64,000 nt of DNA from Io17-Chloro-G2 sp965226915. Its GTDB lineage: Bacteria > Chloroflexota > Dehalococcoidia > Lucifugimonadales > UBA3495. The position numbers were made by a program, and so were the translations under genes. Under the pieces are notes generated by a model. That model did no database searches. It was given only the letters and a program-made list of their open reading frames with translations, and was not told where the DNA came from. This document shows positions 1-8,374 of the stretch, one piece after another; the first letter of the stretch is position 1; the number at the start of each line of letters is the position of its first letter. The stretch is taken from assembly GCA_965226915.1 (NCBI GenBank), contig CBDDEJ010000008.1, forward strand, positions 766,621-830,620, written 5' to 3'.

Positions 1-294
1 CTGCTGCCTCGCCAGGAGGAGAGACCCTTTCCACCAGAACGCCGCCATGGGGTGAAAGAGAGTTATCTACCAATAGTTTTGCACTCGATTTCCGGTTCAT
101 TGCCCGTCAATTTATGCTTCAGGCAACCGGCTAATTGTGCCTGTGCCGTGTTTGGATTGTCAAATGGCGGGATGGTATATAGATTATCAACGGTCCGTAA
201 GCCTTGCCCTGACCAACCATCGATTAAGCCCTAGACACCGAGTGAACAAAGACCTAGTATATACGTATAGCATACGTGTAGACTTGGAGCCTAA
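1..294. other. Intergenic region upstream of toxin-antitoxin pair
   Basis: I see no convincing gene here. One 60-codon open frame (52-234) has no family resemblance and no ribosome site. The right end carries the likely control region of the antitoxin gene, described separately. Confidence 0.5.
263..277 (+). promoter_or_regulatory. Probable antitoxin operator
   Basis: ACGTAT and ATACGT form a perfect 6-bp inverted repeat separated by AGC, about 20 bases upstream of the antitoxin start. Ribbon-helix-helix antitoxins usually repress their own promoter through such short palindromes. The operator role is inferred from position. GGAG at 285-288 is the ribosome site for the TTG start at 295. Confidence 0.45.
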
Positions 295-525
295 TTGCGT
301 AAGAAACTAACAGTGACCATAGACGAAAAAGTGTATGAAGCAATGCACAGAGTAATCGGCAGGGGTTCCATCAGCCGGTTCATTGAAGATTTGGTCCGGC
401 CCCAGGTCATGGAACTTGACTTGGAGGCCAACTACCGGGATATGGCCAAGGACGAAGAACACGAGAAAGAAGCCTTGGAATGGGCTGAGGCGTTGATTGG
501 AGATGTCGATGGCCATCCGGGGTGA
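295..525 (+). CDS. Ribbon-helix-helix antitoxin, MazE-like
   Basis: A 76-residue protein whose first 35 residues (KLTVTIDEKVYEAM... then SISRFIEDLVRP) fit a ribbon-helix-helix DNA-binding domain. The acidic tail would wrap the toxin. It most likely neutralises the MazF-family toxin encoded immediately downstream and represses the shared operon. TTG is the likely start because GGAG lies 7 bases upstream and no ATG gives a full RHH domain. The 3' end overlaps the toxin gene, which suggests translational coupling. Function is assigned from domain shape and partner, not from a specific family match. Confidence 0.8.
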   Translation: MRKKLTVTIDEKVYEAMHRVIGRGSISRFIEDLVRPQVMELDLEANYRDMAKDEEHEKEALEWAEALIGDVDGHPG

Positions 526-832
526 AGTGTGGTGGGTGAACTTCGAGCCATCGATTGGAGGCGAGATTCGCAATCAGCGCCCGGCCGTCGTTATTAGCAA
601 CGATGCTTCCAATAGGAACTTGAACCGGGTGCAGGTGGTTCCATTAACCACCAACATTGACCGCCTATATTCCAGCGAAGCCTACGTAACCCTGGATGGA
701 AGGCAAAGCAAAGCGATGGCCAACCAATTGACTACCGTGAGCCAAGTGCGGTTGTTGAATCTGGCCGGTGCGTTGTCTGCTCAAGATATGTACAACGTTG
801 AGAGAGCGGTGAGGGTACAACTGGGGATGTAA
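509..832 (+). CDS. mazF: MazF/PemK family endoribonuclease toxin
   Basis: 107 residues. The opening IRGEVWWVNFEPSIGGEIRNQRPAVVIS, followed by VQVVPLTTN, is the classic MazF/PemK beta-barrel start, with the conserved G-E-x-x-x-x-R-P-A-V-V-I-S pattern. MazF toxins cleave mRNA at short sequence motifs and are held inactive by their antitoxin. ATG 509 is chosen because MAIRGEVWW matches the family start; ATG 503 is an in-frame alternative. It overlaps the antitoxin gene by 17 bases. The pair sits alone, as stabilising toxin-antitoxin modules often do. Confidence 0.88.
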   Translation: MAIRGEVWWVNFEPSIGGEIRNQRPAVVISNDASNRNLNRVQVVPLTTNIDRLYSSEAYVTLDGRQSKAMANQLTTVSQVRLLNLAGALSAQDMYNVERAVRVQLGM

Positions 833-834
833 AA

Positions 835-2589
835 CTAGCTAATCCCCAACCCCGGGCGGTAGCGGTTGACGATGGGGAGCCTACGGTCTTTGCCGAATGC
901 CCGGGGCGTGATTTTGACGCCTGGCGGCGCTTGGCGGCGTTTGTATTCATTGCGGTCTACGTTGCTAATAACCTGGGCCACGACAATCGGGTCGAACCCG
1001 ATGGCCACCATTTCGTCGTAGCCGCCGTCTAGCTCCACGTAAGCCTTAACCACAGGGTCCAGCACGTCGTAAGGAGGAAGGGAGTCCTGGTCCGTCTGGT
1101 CCTCTTTCAACTCGGCGCTGGGCGGCTTGTCTATTACGGCTTGGGGAATGGGGTGTTTCGGTTCTCCGTGCTTGTTGCGCCATTCGCACAGCCGGTACAC
1201 TAGGGTTTTCGGCACGTCTTTTAGCACCGCGAACCCGCCGGCCATGTCTCCATACAGGGTTGCGTAGCCCATGGCCATCTCGCTCTTGTTGCCCGTGGTC
1301 AGGACCATCCAGCCAAATTTGTTGGAAATGGTCATTAGCACGTTGCCGCGAATCCGGGCCTGGACATTCTCTTCGGCCACGTTGGCGTCGGTGTCGTGGA
1401 AATAGGGCTCCAACATATCGGCGAAGGCCGTGTGGGCGGGCTCTATGGGAACGGTCCAGAGATCGATTCCCATAGAGCCCGCCAATTCCTTGGCGTCGGT
1501 GATGCTGCCTTCCGATGAGAAGCGGGATGGCATTGCTACGCCTACCACATTTTTGCTGCCTAGGGCATCAGCCGCCACGACGGCGGTCAAGGCGGAGTCC
1601 ACCCCACCGGACAGGCCGATAAGAGCCTTGCTGAAGCCGGTTTTGGTCAGGTAGTCCTGGGTCCCCAACACCAAGGCCCGGTACACCTCTTCCACTTCCT
1701 CCAGCAGTGGCGCTGGAGGCTTAACCGGCAACGCGTGACTCAGACTTGGTTCGGCATTGGATACTTGAATAAATTTACTGGAGCCGATTTCCTTGAGGAT
1801 GGCGGCGTTTTCTTTGCGGGGCCTGGGATCGCGGAGCCGGGAACCAAACACTGACTCAATATCCAGGTCGGTAACCATCAACTCTTCCATGAAAGCGGCC
1901 CCTCGCGCAACCAGCTTGCCCGACATGTCGTACACCGTGCTGGCCCCGTCGAACACCAATTCGTCCTGGCCGCCCACGGCGTTGAGGTAGGCCACGAACA
2001 ACTCGTTGTCGGCGGCCCGGGTTGCGATCATTTTCTCCCGCTGTTCCCCTTTTCCGGCGTGAAATGGCGAGGCGTTGATGTTGATCACAAGCTCTGCCCC
2101 GGCTTCCCGTTGCACCGCCATGGGACCCACTGGATACCAGATATCCTCGCAAATGCCGACGCCGACCCGGACCCCATTTATGACGTAAACAGGACAGGTA
2201 TCGCCCTTACGGAAGTAGCGGTCCTCGTCGAAAACGCCGTAGTTGGGCAGGTACATCTTGCGGTAGGTATCGATCAGGCTGCCGTCGTACGCTAGGGCGG
2301 CCGCGTTGGAAATGTCAGGCTCAACGCCCACATAGCCGACCAGTACGGCGATGCCGCGGGACGCCGCCGCCACCTGTTGCATGGCGGCTAGATTATCGTT
2401 GAGGAAGGATGGCTTAAATAGCAGGTCTTCCGGCGGATAGCCGGTGATAGCCAGTTCGGGAAAGGCAACCAGATGCGCACCGGCCTCTCGAGCCCGGCCC
2501 AAGTATTCGATAATCTTGGCCGTGTTGCCCGGAATATCCCCCACTGTGGGGTTTATCTGGGCCAGGGCCAGCCTAAGGGTTCTAGCCAT
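835..2589 (-). CDS. nadE: Glutamine-dependent NAD+ synthetase
   Basis: 584 residues in two domains. Residues 1-275 are a nitrilase-type glutaminase with the Glu45 (FPELAITGYPPEDLL), Lys111 (YRKMYLPNYG) and Cys147 (GVGICEDIW) triad. From about 295 there is an ammonia-dependent NAD synthase domain with the PP-loop SGGVDS at 327-332. It amidates nicotinic acid adenine dinucleotide to NAD+ using ammonia channelled from glutamine. The start at 2589 gives MARTLRLALAQINP, the expected beginning; the frame continues 25 codons upstream without family sequence. Length is normal for the two-domain form. Its stop is three bases from the end of the convergent toxin gene. Confidence 0.95.
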   Translation of the reverse strand: MARTLRLALAQINPTVGDIPGNTAKIIEYLGRAREAGAHLVAFPELAITGYPPEDLLFKPSFLNDNLAAMQQVAAASRGIAVLVGYVGVEPDISNAAALAYDGSLIDTYRKMYLPNYGVFDEDRYFRKGDTCPVYVINGVRVGVGICEDIWYPVGPMAVQREAGAELVININASPFHAGKGEQREKMIATRAADNELFVAYLNAVGGQDELVFDGASTVYDMSGKLVARGAAFMEELMVTDLDIESVFGSRLRDPRPRKENAAILKEIGSSKFIQVSNAEPSLSHALPVKPPAPLLEEVEEVYRALVLGTQDYLTKTGFSKALIGLSGGVDSALTAVVAADALGSKNVVGVAMPSRFSSEGSITDAKELAGSMGIDLWTVPIEPAHTAFADMLEPYFHDTDANVAEENVQARIRGNVLMTISNKFGWMVLTTGNKSEMAMGYATLYGDMAGGFAVLKDVPKTLVYRLCEWRNKHGEPKHPIPQAVIDKPPSAELKEDQTDQDSLPPYDVLDPVVKAYVELDGGYDEMVAIGFDPIVVAQVISNVDRNEYKRRQAPPGVKITPRAFGKDRRLPIVNRYRPGLGIS

Positions 2590-2688
2590 AAAGTGGTGTT
2601 GGCTCCTTATGCCGAAGTATACAGACTGCTTTCCGGCGGCGCCAATTTGCCGAATAACAAACATCCGGTAATTCGGCGCTCGAACGCG

Positions 2689-3537
2689 TCATCGCCGGCT
2701 TTTCATGTCCTTAATAACCTTTTCGATCTCATCCCGGTCAAGCCCCAATTCCACTGCCTGCTCCACGTCTTTCCGTGCATCCACATCATGGTTAAGCAGC
2801 GTGAGAGCGAGCGCCCGGTTGTAGTATGCCGACGCGTATTTCGGGTCGAGGAGGATGGCTTGGTCGAAATTTTGGCCGGCCAGGTCAAGTTTTTCCAAGC
2901 GAAGATGGGAAATGCCGCGGTTGTTATAAGCTAAAGCAGATCCCGGGTCAAGAAGTATGGCCTGGTCATAATCCTGTATGGCACGCTGGTGCTGGGCCAA
3001 ATTGTCGTAGGCGGACCCCCTGTTATTGAATGCGGCCGCATACATCGAATCCAGGCGGATGGCTTCGTCATAGTCTTGGATAGCCAGCTCGAACTGGTGC
3101 AGATTCTTGTGGGTGATTCCGCGATTGTAGCGCAGGACCGCGTTTTCCGAGTCCAGCCGGACGGCCTGATCGAAGTCCTGTATGGCCCGCTGGTGCTGGC
3201 CCAGCACATCGTAGGCCGTACCCCGGTTGTTGTATGAATCAGCATCTTCCGGGTCCAGGAGTACGGCCTGATCATAGTCCTGGATAGCCCGCTCGAACTG
3301 GCCCAGACTGTCGTAGGTGATGCCTCTGTTGTAATATGCGGTCGCATCTTCCGGGTTTAGCCGAATCGCTTCGTCGAATTCCGCGACTGCCGAGTTCAAT
3401 CGCCCTTGCTCCTGGATTTCGACGCCGGCGTCGAAATGCTTTTCCGCCGCGCTAGGCCCACCGCAGGAAGCAAGGAGCAGACTGACCAACAGGGACGACG
3501 TCATCACTATAATCTTCAAGAATCGCATTTCCACCAT
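2689..3537 (-). CDS. TPR-repeat lipoprotein
   Basis: 282 residues. A short signal peptide ends in the lipobox LLASC near residue 24, so the mature protein is lipid-anchored outside the membrane. The rest is a run of about seven 34-residue tetratricopeptide repeats of the form AxxxxNRGxxYxxLGQxxxAIQDYDQAIxLDP. TPR arrays bind partner proteins; the partner cannot be told from here. Alternative start is ATG 3528 (MRFLKII); neither has a clear ribosome site. It is transcribed away from the HpaB gene across a short divergent gap. The strongly repeated coding sequence leaves long open frames on the other strand, which are shadows. Confidence 0.85.
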   Translation of the reverse strand: MVEMRFLKIIVMTSSLLVSLLLASCGGPSAAEKHFDAGVEIQEQGRLNSAVAEFDEAIRLNPEDATAYYNRGITYDSLGQFERAIQDYDQAVLLDPEDADSYNNRGTAYDVLGQHQRAIQDFDQAVRLDSENAVLRYNRGITHKNLHQFELAIQDYDEAIRLDSMYAAAFNNRGSAYDNLAQHQRAIQDYDQAILLDPGSALAYNNRGISHLRLEKLDLAGQNFDQAILLDPKYASAYYNRALALTLLNHDVDARKDVEQAVELGLDRDEIEKVIKDMKSRR

Positions 3538-3700
3538 TTGCGATAAATTTTTTTGCTAGCCATCTTTGCTAGCCATCATTGTATCAACCTAGAGAGGAAT
3601 CCTCCTCAGACACGAAATTCCTTGTTGCCGCACATACCCCGTGCTACTATGGCCGGAATCGCCGCGCCTGCAGGTTCAGGCCGGGAAGCGGGAGTGGATC

Positions 3701-5179
3701 ATGGCCGTTCGAACCGGGGCCCAGTTCCTCAAGGGCTTGCAAGATGACCGGGAGGTCTGGTTGGAGGGTGAACGGGTGGAGGACGTGACAACCCATCCCA
3801 AGCTGGCGCGAATGGCCCAAACCCTGGCATCGGTTTACGACCTGCAACACGACCCCAAACACCACCAAGACATGGTCTTCCAGTCTCCCTCCAGCGGCGA
3901 ACCCGTGGCCCTGTCCTACATGATTCCGGAGACCAAAGACGACCTTTTGCGGCGCAGACGGGCGTTGGAGATCGTCGCCCACGATTCATACGGGATGCTG
4001 GGGCGCACGCCCGACTACGTCAATATCCAGCTCACCGCCATGCGGCAGATGGCGCCTCTCTATGGCCGCAAGGAACCCAAGTACGGGGAAAACCTCATTG
4101 CATATCATGAGTACGTGCGGGAGAACGACCTCTGCATGACCCACGCCTTTGGTCATCCCCAGGTGAACCGGGGAGTGCTTATCAGCGAATTGGCCGACCC
4201 GTACATCGCTATGGGGGTCGTGGACACCAACCAGGACGGCGTAATTGTCCGGGGCGCCAAGCAGTTGGCCACCCTGGCTCCCTTCTCGGACGAGATATTC
4301 TGCCCGTTGTACCGGCCTCTGCGCACCGACTCCGAGGAAGAGAATAAATACTGTCTAGGCTTTTCCATTTCCTCCAGCACTCCGGGCTTGAAGTTCATCT
4401 GCCGCCAGTCCCACGACCTTGGAGACTCGCTTTACGACTATCCGTTATCGGGGCGCTACGACGAGATGGACGCCTTGGCCATTTTCGACGATGTCCTTAT
4501 CCCTTGGGATCGGGTGTTCAATTTCCAGGATCTGGAGCTGGCCAATGAGGCGCTGGAAGCTGTTCCGATGTGGCGCCAATACATGCAGCAGGTGGCGGTC
4601 AAAAACATCGCCAAGCTGGAATTCATCCTGGGCATTATCCAAGGCATCGCCAAAGGCATCGGAATCGACGGCTTCAGCCACGTACAGGAGAAGATCGCCG
4701 AGATCGTAGACATTCTTGAGACGGTGCGGGCCTACATGCGGGCGGCCGAGGCAGACGCCGGTCCGTACGAAGCTCAAAATATTCAGGGCGCAGGCATTTG
4801 GCCCGCGCCCCAACCGTGGATCACCATGAGAAACTGGTATCCCGACGCCTACGTCCGCATCATTTGGATCGTGGAGCAATTGGCTGCGGGAGGACTCATG
4901 CTCACGCCATCCGAGAGCGACGTTCAGGGCCCCTTGGCGGAAACCATCGGCAAGTTCTACCAAGGCGCTTCGATGGACGCTTCCCAAAGGATTGCGCTGT
5001 TCCGGCTGGCGTGGGACCTGGTGGGCACCCAGTTCGGTTCACGTCAGGCGTTGTACGAGCGTTTTTTCAATGGCGACGTGGTCAGGCTGCGCCAGCGGAG
5101 ATACGCCAACTACGACTTCACCCGGGCGGAGAACGCGGTGGATTCCTTCCTAAAGCGCGACCGGTTGGAAAAACCGTAG
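3701..5179 (+). CDS. 4-hydroxyphenylacetate 3-monooxygenase (HpaB) family hydroxylase
   Basis: 492 residues, normal for the large FADH2-dependent oxygenase component. The family layout is visible: N-terminal RTGAQFLKGLQDDREVWLEGERV, the HDSYGMLGRTPDYVN segment, the MTHAFGHPQVNR region, then flavin-binding GVVDTNQDGVIVRGAKQLATLAPFSDEIF and DVLIPWDRVF. Such enzymes ortho-hydroxylate phenols or related aromatics using reduced flavin supplied by a separate reductase. No HpaC reductase is next to it, so the electron partner must be elsewhere, and the substrate is unknown. Start 3701 follows GGGAG by 8 bases. Confidence 0.9.
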   Translation: MAVRTGAQFLKGLQDDREVWLEGERVEDVTTHPKLARMAQTLASVYDLQHDPKHHQDMVFQSPSSGEPVALSYMIPETKDDLLRRRRALEIVAHDSYGMLGRTPDYVNIQLTAMRQMAPLYGRKEPKYGENLIAYHEYVRENDLCMTHAFGHPQVNRGVLISELADPYIAMGVVDTNQDGVIVRGAKQLATLAPFSDEIFCPLYRPLRTDSEEENKYCLGFSISSSTPGLKFICRQSHDLGDSLYDYPLSGRYDEMDALAIFDDVLIPWDRVFNFQDLELANEALEAVPMWRQYMQQVAVKNIAKLEFILGIIQGIAKGIGIDGFSHVQEKIAEIVDILETVRAYMRAAEADAGPYEAQNIQGAGIWPAPQPWITMRNWYPDAYVRIIWIVEQLAAGGLMLTPSESDVQGPLAETIGKFYQGASMDASQRIALFRLAWDLVGTQFGSRQALYERFFNGDVVRLRQRRYANYDFTRAENAVDSFLKRDRLEKP

Positions 5180-5262
5180 GGCGACGTAGGGCGTTTGAAC
5201 CCCCCTCGGTATGTGGAAACGCCGGTTCCCCTTCAGCAATTACTGCGTCAATCCAGCTTGGG

Positions 5263-5976
5263 TTAGCCGGTGGGAGGCTCCAGGGATTTTCGGCTGATCA
5301 CGGCGAAAATGGGGTCGTCGGGCGGGCTTTGCTCCGAATTAACGAAATCGGCTTTGATGTCATCAAAGTTTCCCGCCCGGTCCATGTAGGATGTAACGAG
5401 TTCCATCCGTCCCTGATCCGAAGACGCCCGCCATATCCGAACGGCCTTGGTGGGAAACATGCGGTTGGAAAAAGTGACGATGAATATCCCGCCGGGCCTC
5501 AACACCCGGTTTACGTGCTGGAATGTGTCTACTGGATGAGTCAGGTACTGGGGCGATACGGTGATGACAGCGGCGTCAAAAGTGTCGTCGGAGAAGGGTA
5601 AGGCCGGGTCTTGATTCACGTTGTGGACCACAAAATCGTCCAGGTCCGGGTTGTCTTCCATTTCCTGGGCATTTAGACCTAACCCGAACAGACGGCGTTT
5701 GGCGTGCCCGTGGGGCCAATGGGAGCGCCAACTGCTCATCAAATCCAAGACCGTGGAATGGGCAGGGATCAGGTCCTTGAAAATTTGGGATACGGCGGCA
5801 ATGGCGCCTTCGTCAATATGGACCACCAACCTGGGAGAAGAATAAAACGAGGTATCGTCGGACTCATCTTCCCGTTCAAACGAGCCTGGAGGGTAATTGT
5901 TTTCCGTGACATGCCTCCTCGACCGCCATAATATTTTCGAGTGGAGCGGCGGCTTTCGGCTGGGGGATTGTAACAC
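5263..5976 (-). CDS. SAM-dependent methyltransferase (type 11-like)
   Basis: The core is a Rossmann methyltransferase: motif I STVLDLMSSWRSHWP, then DAAVITVSPQYLTHPVDTFQHVNRVLRPGGIFIVTFSNRMFP covering motifs IV-VI. Substrate unknown. The start is a problem. The only in-frame start upstream of the conserved region is GTG 5976 with no ribosome site, whereas a strong GAGGAGG followed by ATG (about 5929) lies in a different frame. One extra A in the AAAA run just after that ATG would join it to the body. The N-terminus is therefore uncertain; the region from about 5895 downward is sound. It is convergent with the HpaB gene. Confidence 0.75.
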   Translation of the reverse strand: MLQSPSRKPPLHSKILWRSRRHVTENNYPPGSFEREDESDDTSFYSSPRLVVHIDEGAIAAVSQIFKDLIPAHSTVLDLMSSWRSHWPHGHAKRRLFGLGLNAQEMEDNPDLDDFVVHNVNQDPALPFSDDTFDAAVITVSPQYLTHPVDTFQHVNRVLRPGGIFIVTFSNRMFPTKAVRIWRASSDQGRMELVTSYMDRAGNFDDIKADFVNSEQSPPDDPIFAVISRKSLEPPTG

Positions 5977-6113
5977 GAGGGCGCCCGGCGCCGGTCTTGC
6001 TTACGGCGTTGCCCGGTAGGACAATTGATTCCGGCCAAGGGACCACCTCTTCGATAAGCAACTCACCGGTCCGCGTTGCCCCCATGATCCAAGAGACAAC
6101 ACAGGAGTTATTG

Positions 6114-6692
6114 ATGAGCCAGGGGAGCGAGCGCACTCGCATCAAGAACCATCCGGAAAGGGCCGTGCCCGAAGAATCTGCTGAAATCTTGGCCCTAGGG
6201 CAGGTCGCCCACGTGGGGTTCATCTCCGCCGGTCATCCGATGGTAGTGCCGTTGACGTATCACTTTGACCCCAAATCGCCGGATCTCTTATATCTCCACG
6301 GCGCGGCTCGCAGCCGGGCGTTGGATGAACTGGCCGGAGGGCAGCCGATTTGCGTCACGGTGACGCTGGCGGATGGGCTGGTTTACTCCAGGAAAGCGAT
6401 GAACCATTCCATGAACTACCGCAGCGTTATGGTCTTTGGGCATGGCAAGCTCATTGAGGATGAGGACGTCAAATTCAAGATCTTTGACCAGATGGTCCAA
6501 AGGTATTTCCCTGGCCGCGCGGTAGGAGAAGATTACAACCCGCCTCCTTCGGAAGATCTGGGAATCACAGCGCTGGTGGAGGTGACTATCGATGAATGGA
6601 GCGGCAAGGCCGGCCGGGGACCCCCCACGGGCCCCGACGATGACCGGCCCGATGCCTTGGGTTCCGCCGGTGTAATCGAACTTGGGGGGTGA
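6114..6692 (+). CDS. Pyridoxamine 5'-phosphate oxidase-fold flavoprotein (NimA-like)
   Basis: 192 residues. PEESAEILALGQVAHVGFISAGHPMVVPLTYHFD and LLYLHGAARSRALDELAGGQPICVTVTLADGLVYSRKAMNHSMNYRSVMVFG fit the FMN-binding split-barrel family, closest to the 5-nitroimidazole-reductase (NimA) type group. It probably binds FMN or a heme/F420-like cofactor and performs a redox reaction on a small molecule. ATG 6114 follows AGGAG by 8 bases. It is followed by a strong palindromic terminator, so it is probably monocistronic. Confidence 0.82.
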   Translation: MSQGSERTRIKNHPERAVPEESAEILALGQVAHVGFISAGHPMVVPLTYHFDPKSPDLLYLHGAARSRALDELAGGQPICVTVTLADGLVYSRKAMNHSMNYRSVMVFGHGKLIEDEDVKFKIFDQMVQRYFPGRAVGEDYNPPPSEDLGITALVEVTIDEWSGKAGRGPPTGPDDDRPDALGSAGVIELGG

Positions 6693-6760
6693 TCCCCGAG
6701 GTTTGAATCCCGGAGTCTTATCTTGGGGGTCTAACCGGGCAGCGAGCAGAATAAGTTCTT

Positions 6761-6793
6761 GTAAGGGCACGGCATGCCGTGCCCTTACTTTTT
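6761..6793 (+). terminator. Palindromic terminator, repeat copy 1
   Basis: A perfect 28-bp palindrome (arms GTAAGGGCACGGCA / TGCCGTGCCCTTAC) followed by TTTTT. This is a strong factor-independent terminator for the flavoprotein gene. A near-identical copy lies at 7239-7270, so it is also a dispersed repeat. Confidence 0.8.
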
Positions 6794-6822
6794 GGAACAC
6801 CAATTCCGTAAGGAGGGAAATC

Positions 6823-7203
6823 ATGGCCACCGATGGAGCCAGGGAATTTTTACAGCGGACCCAACAAAATCGGGGGTATACCCTGGAGATGCACCGCATC
6901 ATGGCCGCGGCCGATCTTGAGTGGGCCGAGAAGTACCACCAATTCATCGACGCGACATACACTGGGCAAAGGTTGCTGGACCGCAAAACCAAGGAGTTGC
7001 TGCAGATTGTGGTGGAGGCGGCGCTGCGGGCCGACGTGGAGCAGATACAGGCTCACGTGCGGGTTGCGCTGCAGGAAGGGGCGTCACCCCGGGAAATCCT
7101 GGAAGCCCTCCAGGCGGTGATAGCCCCGATGGGAGCCTTAGCATTTCGCCGAGGGTTGCAAGCCTGGGCCGCGGAAACTGGTTTTGAGGTTCCCGAGGCG
7201 TAG
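6823..7203 (+). CDS. Carboxymuconolactone decarboxylase-like protein
   Basis: 126 residues, all helical by composition, with the CMD/AhpD-fold core KTKELLQIVVEAALRADVEQIQAHVRVALQEGASPREILEALQAVIAPMGALAF. The E-x-x-x-H signature is present in EQIQAH, but there is no C-x-x-C pair. This points to a decarboxylase-type or structural member rather than an AhpD peroxidase. The ribosome site AGGAGGG lies 7 bases before ATG 6823. Reaction unknown; nearby HpaB-type and FAH-type genes make aromatic-compound degradation plausible. Confidence 0.85.
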   Translation: MATDGAREFLQRTQQNRGYTLEMHRIMAAADLEWAEKYHQFIDATYTGQRLLDRKTKELLQIVVEAALRADVEQIQAHVRVALQEGASPREILEALQAVIAPMGALAFRRGLQAWAAETGFEVPEA

Positions 7204-7238
7204 ATGACGCTGGCGCCTAAGCGAAACTCAGTGATACT

Positions 7239-7270
7239 ACGTAGGGGCACGGCATGCCGTGCCCCTACGT
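7239..7270. repeat. Palindromic intergenic repeat copy 2
   Basis: A perfect 32-bp palindrome with arms ACGTAGGGGCACGGCA and its complement. The core is the same as at 6761-6788, with compensating changes that keep pairing. It lies between two convergent genes and could end transcription from both sides, although only three T residues follow on the plus strand. Confidence 0.75.
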
Positions 7271-7303
7271 TTGGAGCGAGGTTGGCGTGTAGTGGGAGTA
7301 ACC

Positions 7304-8086
7304 CTACTTTTCCCAGACGACTTTGTTGGTCAGCGTGCCGATCTCTTTGATCTCGATTTCGCAGGTGTCGCCGTCTTTCATGTTCTCAGGCGCTCCATCG
7401 GTCCCCATCCACAGGACATCCCCTGGATACAGGGTCAGATATTGGCTCATTCGGCTGATGTAATGGCGCACGCTGAAAATTGCGCCGGACATGTCGTAGT
7501 CGCCCACCACGCGCTCATTGAGCCGGATTTTGACGTTCAGGTCGTCGGGCTCCAAATCGGTGACGATCCACGGTCCCATGGGCTTGAAGGTATCGGTGTT
7601 CTTGGCCCGCCAAAATGTCCGGTCGCCCCGCTGCCAGGTGCGTTCGCTGACGTCATTTCCGATGGTGTAGCCAAACACATAGTCCAGGGCGTCCTTCTCG
7701 GAAACATTCCGGCACTTCTTGCCAAAGACCACCACCAGTTCGCCTTCGTACTGGACCAACTCGGTGGCGTCCTTGGGGACTATGATGTCCTCGCCATCGG
7801 CGATGATGGCGTTCACGGCCCGGTATCCGACATCGGCCGCCGCAGGGAATTGCGGCTCTTCGCCCCGTTTATGGGCCATCTCGGTTACGTGTTCCTTGAA
7901 ATTGATCCCGGCCGCGTAAAACGTGGGTGGTATGACCGGGGCCAGCAGCTTCACCGAAGATAGCGGCTGGGAGTTAGAGGTCTTGGTGAAGCTGTCGAAG
8001 GGGCTTCCTTCCACGGCCGTCACCGTGTCGCCTTCGATGATCCCATAGGATGTGTTGCCGCCGGTCTGGTATCTGCACCATTTCAT
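7304..8086 (-). CDS. Fumarylacetoacetate hydrolase family protein
   Basis: 260 residues. The FAH fold is clear: FYAAGINFKEHVTEM, then metal-binding acidic residues in ELVQYEGELVVVFGKK, followed by DYVFGYTIGNDVSERTWQ and GPWIVTDLE. Family members hydrolyse, isomerise or decarboxylate beta-diketo or 2-oxo acids with Mg2+, often at the end of aromatic degradation routes. ATG 8086 (MKWCRYQTG) follows AGGAG by 9 bases. It lies near HpaB-type and CMD-type genes, which supports a catabolic role, but the substrate is not determined. Confidence 0.9.
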   Translation of the reverse strand: MKWCRYQTGGNTSYGIIEGDTVTAVEGSPFDSFTKTSNSQPLSSVKLLAPVIPPTFYAAGINFKEHVTEMAHKRGEEPQFPAAADVGYRAVNAIIADGEDIIVPKDATELVQYEGELVVVFGKKCRNVSEKDALDYVFGYTIGNDVSERTWQRGDRTFWRAKNTDTFKPMGPWIVTDLEPDDLNVKIRLNERVVGDYDMSGAIFSVRHYISRMSQYLTLYPGDVLWMGTDGAPENMKDGDTCEIEIKEIGTLTNKVVWEK

Positions 8087-8374
8087 GATCTGCGCTCCTG
8101 AAGAACGGATTTTGGGCACGATTGTGTCTCCAATTTTTGCATCGCGGGAAGCCATGGTCAAGTTGCCGGCTCCACACACTTGTAATCCGCCGTCCCTTGG
8201 TGATTGAAATGATTGGCCATGCGTACGGCGCCCGCTTCTCAAGCAGGTTTCTTGCATAGCAGGTCGCCTCACCATCGCTTTCAACAGCCTCATGCCCATG
8301 CTGTGGTAAACTGCCCAGGCTTATTGTTTGGGCTTTACGCCCGGGTTTATCACTTGAAACCGTTAGGAGGACCC

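Noticed and set aside
4445..4987. Antisense open frames across the HpaB gene
   Set aside because: Shadows of a GC-rich codon pattern; no start context and no domain.
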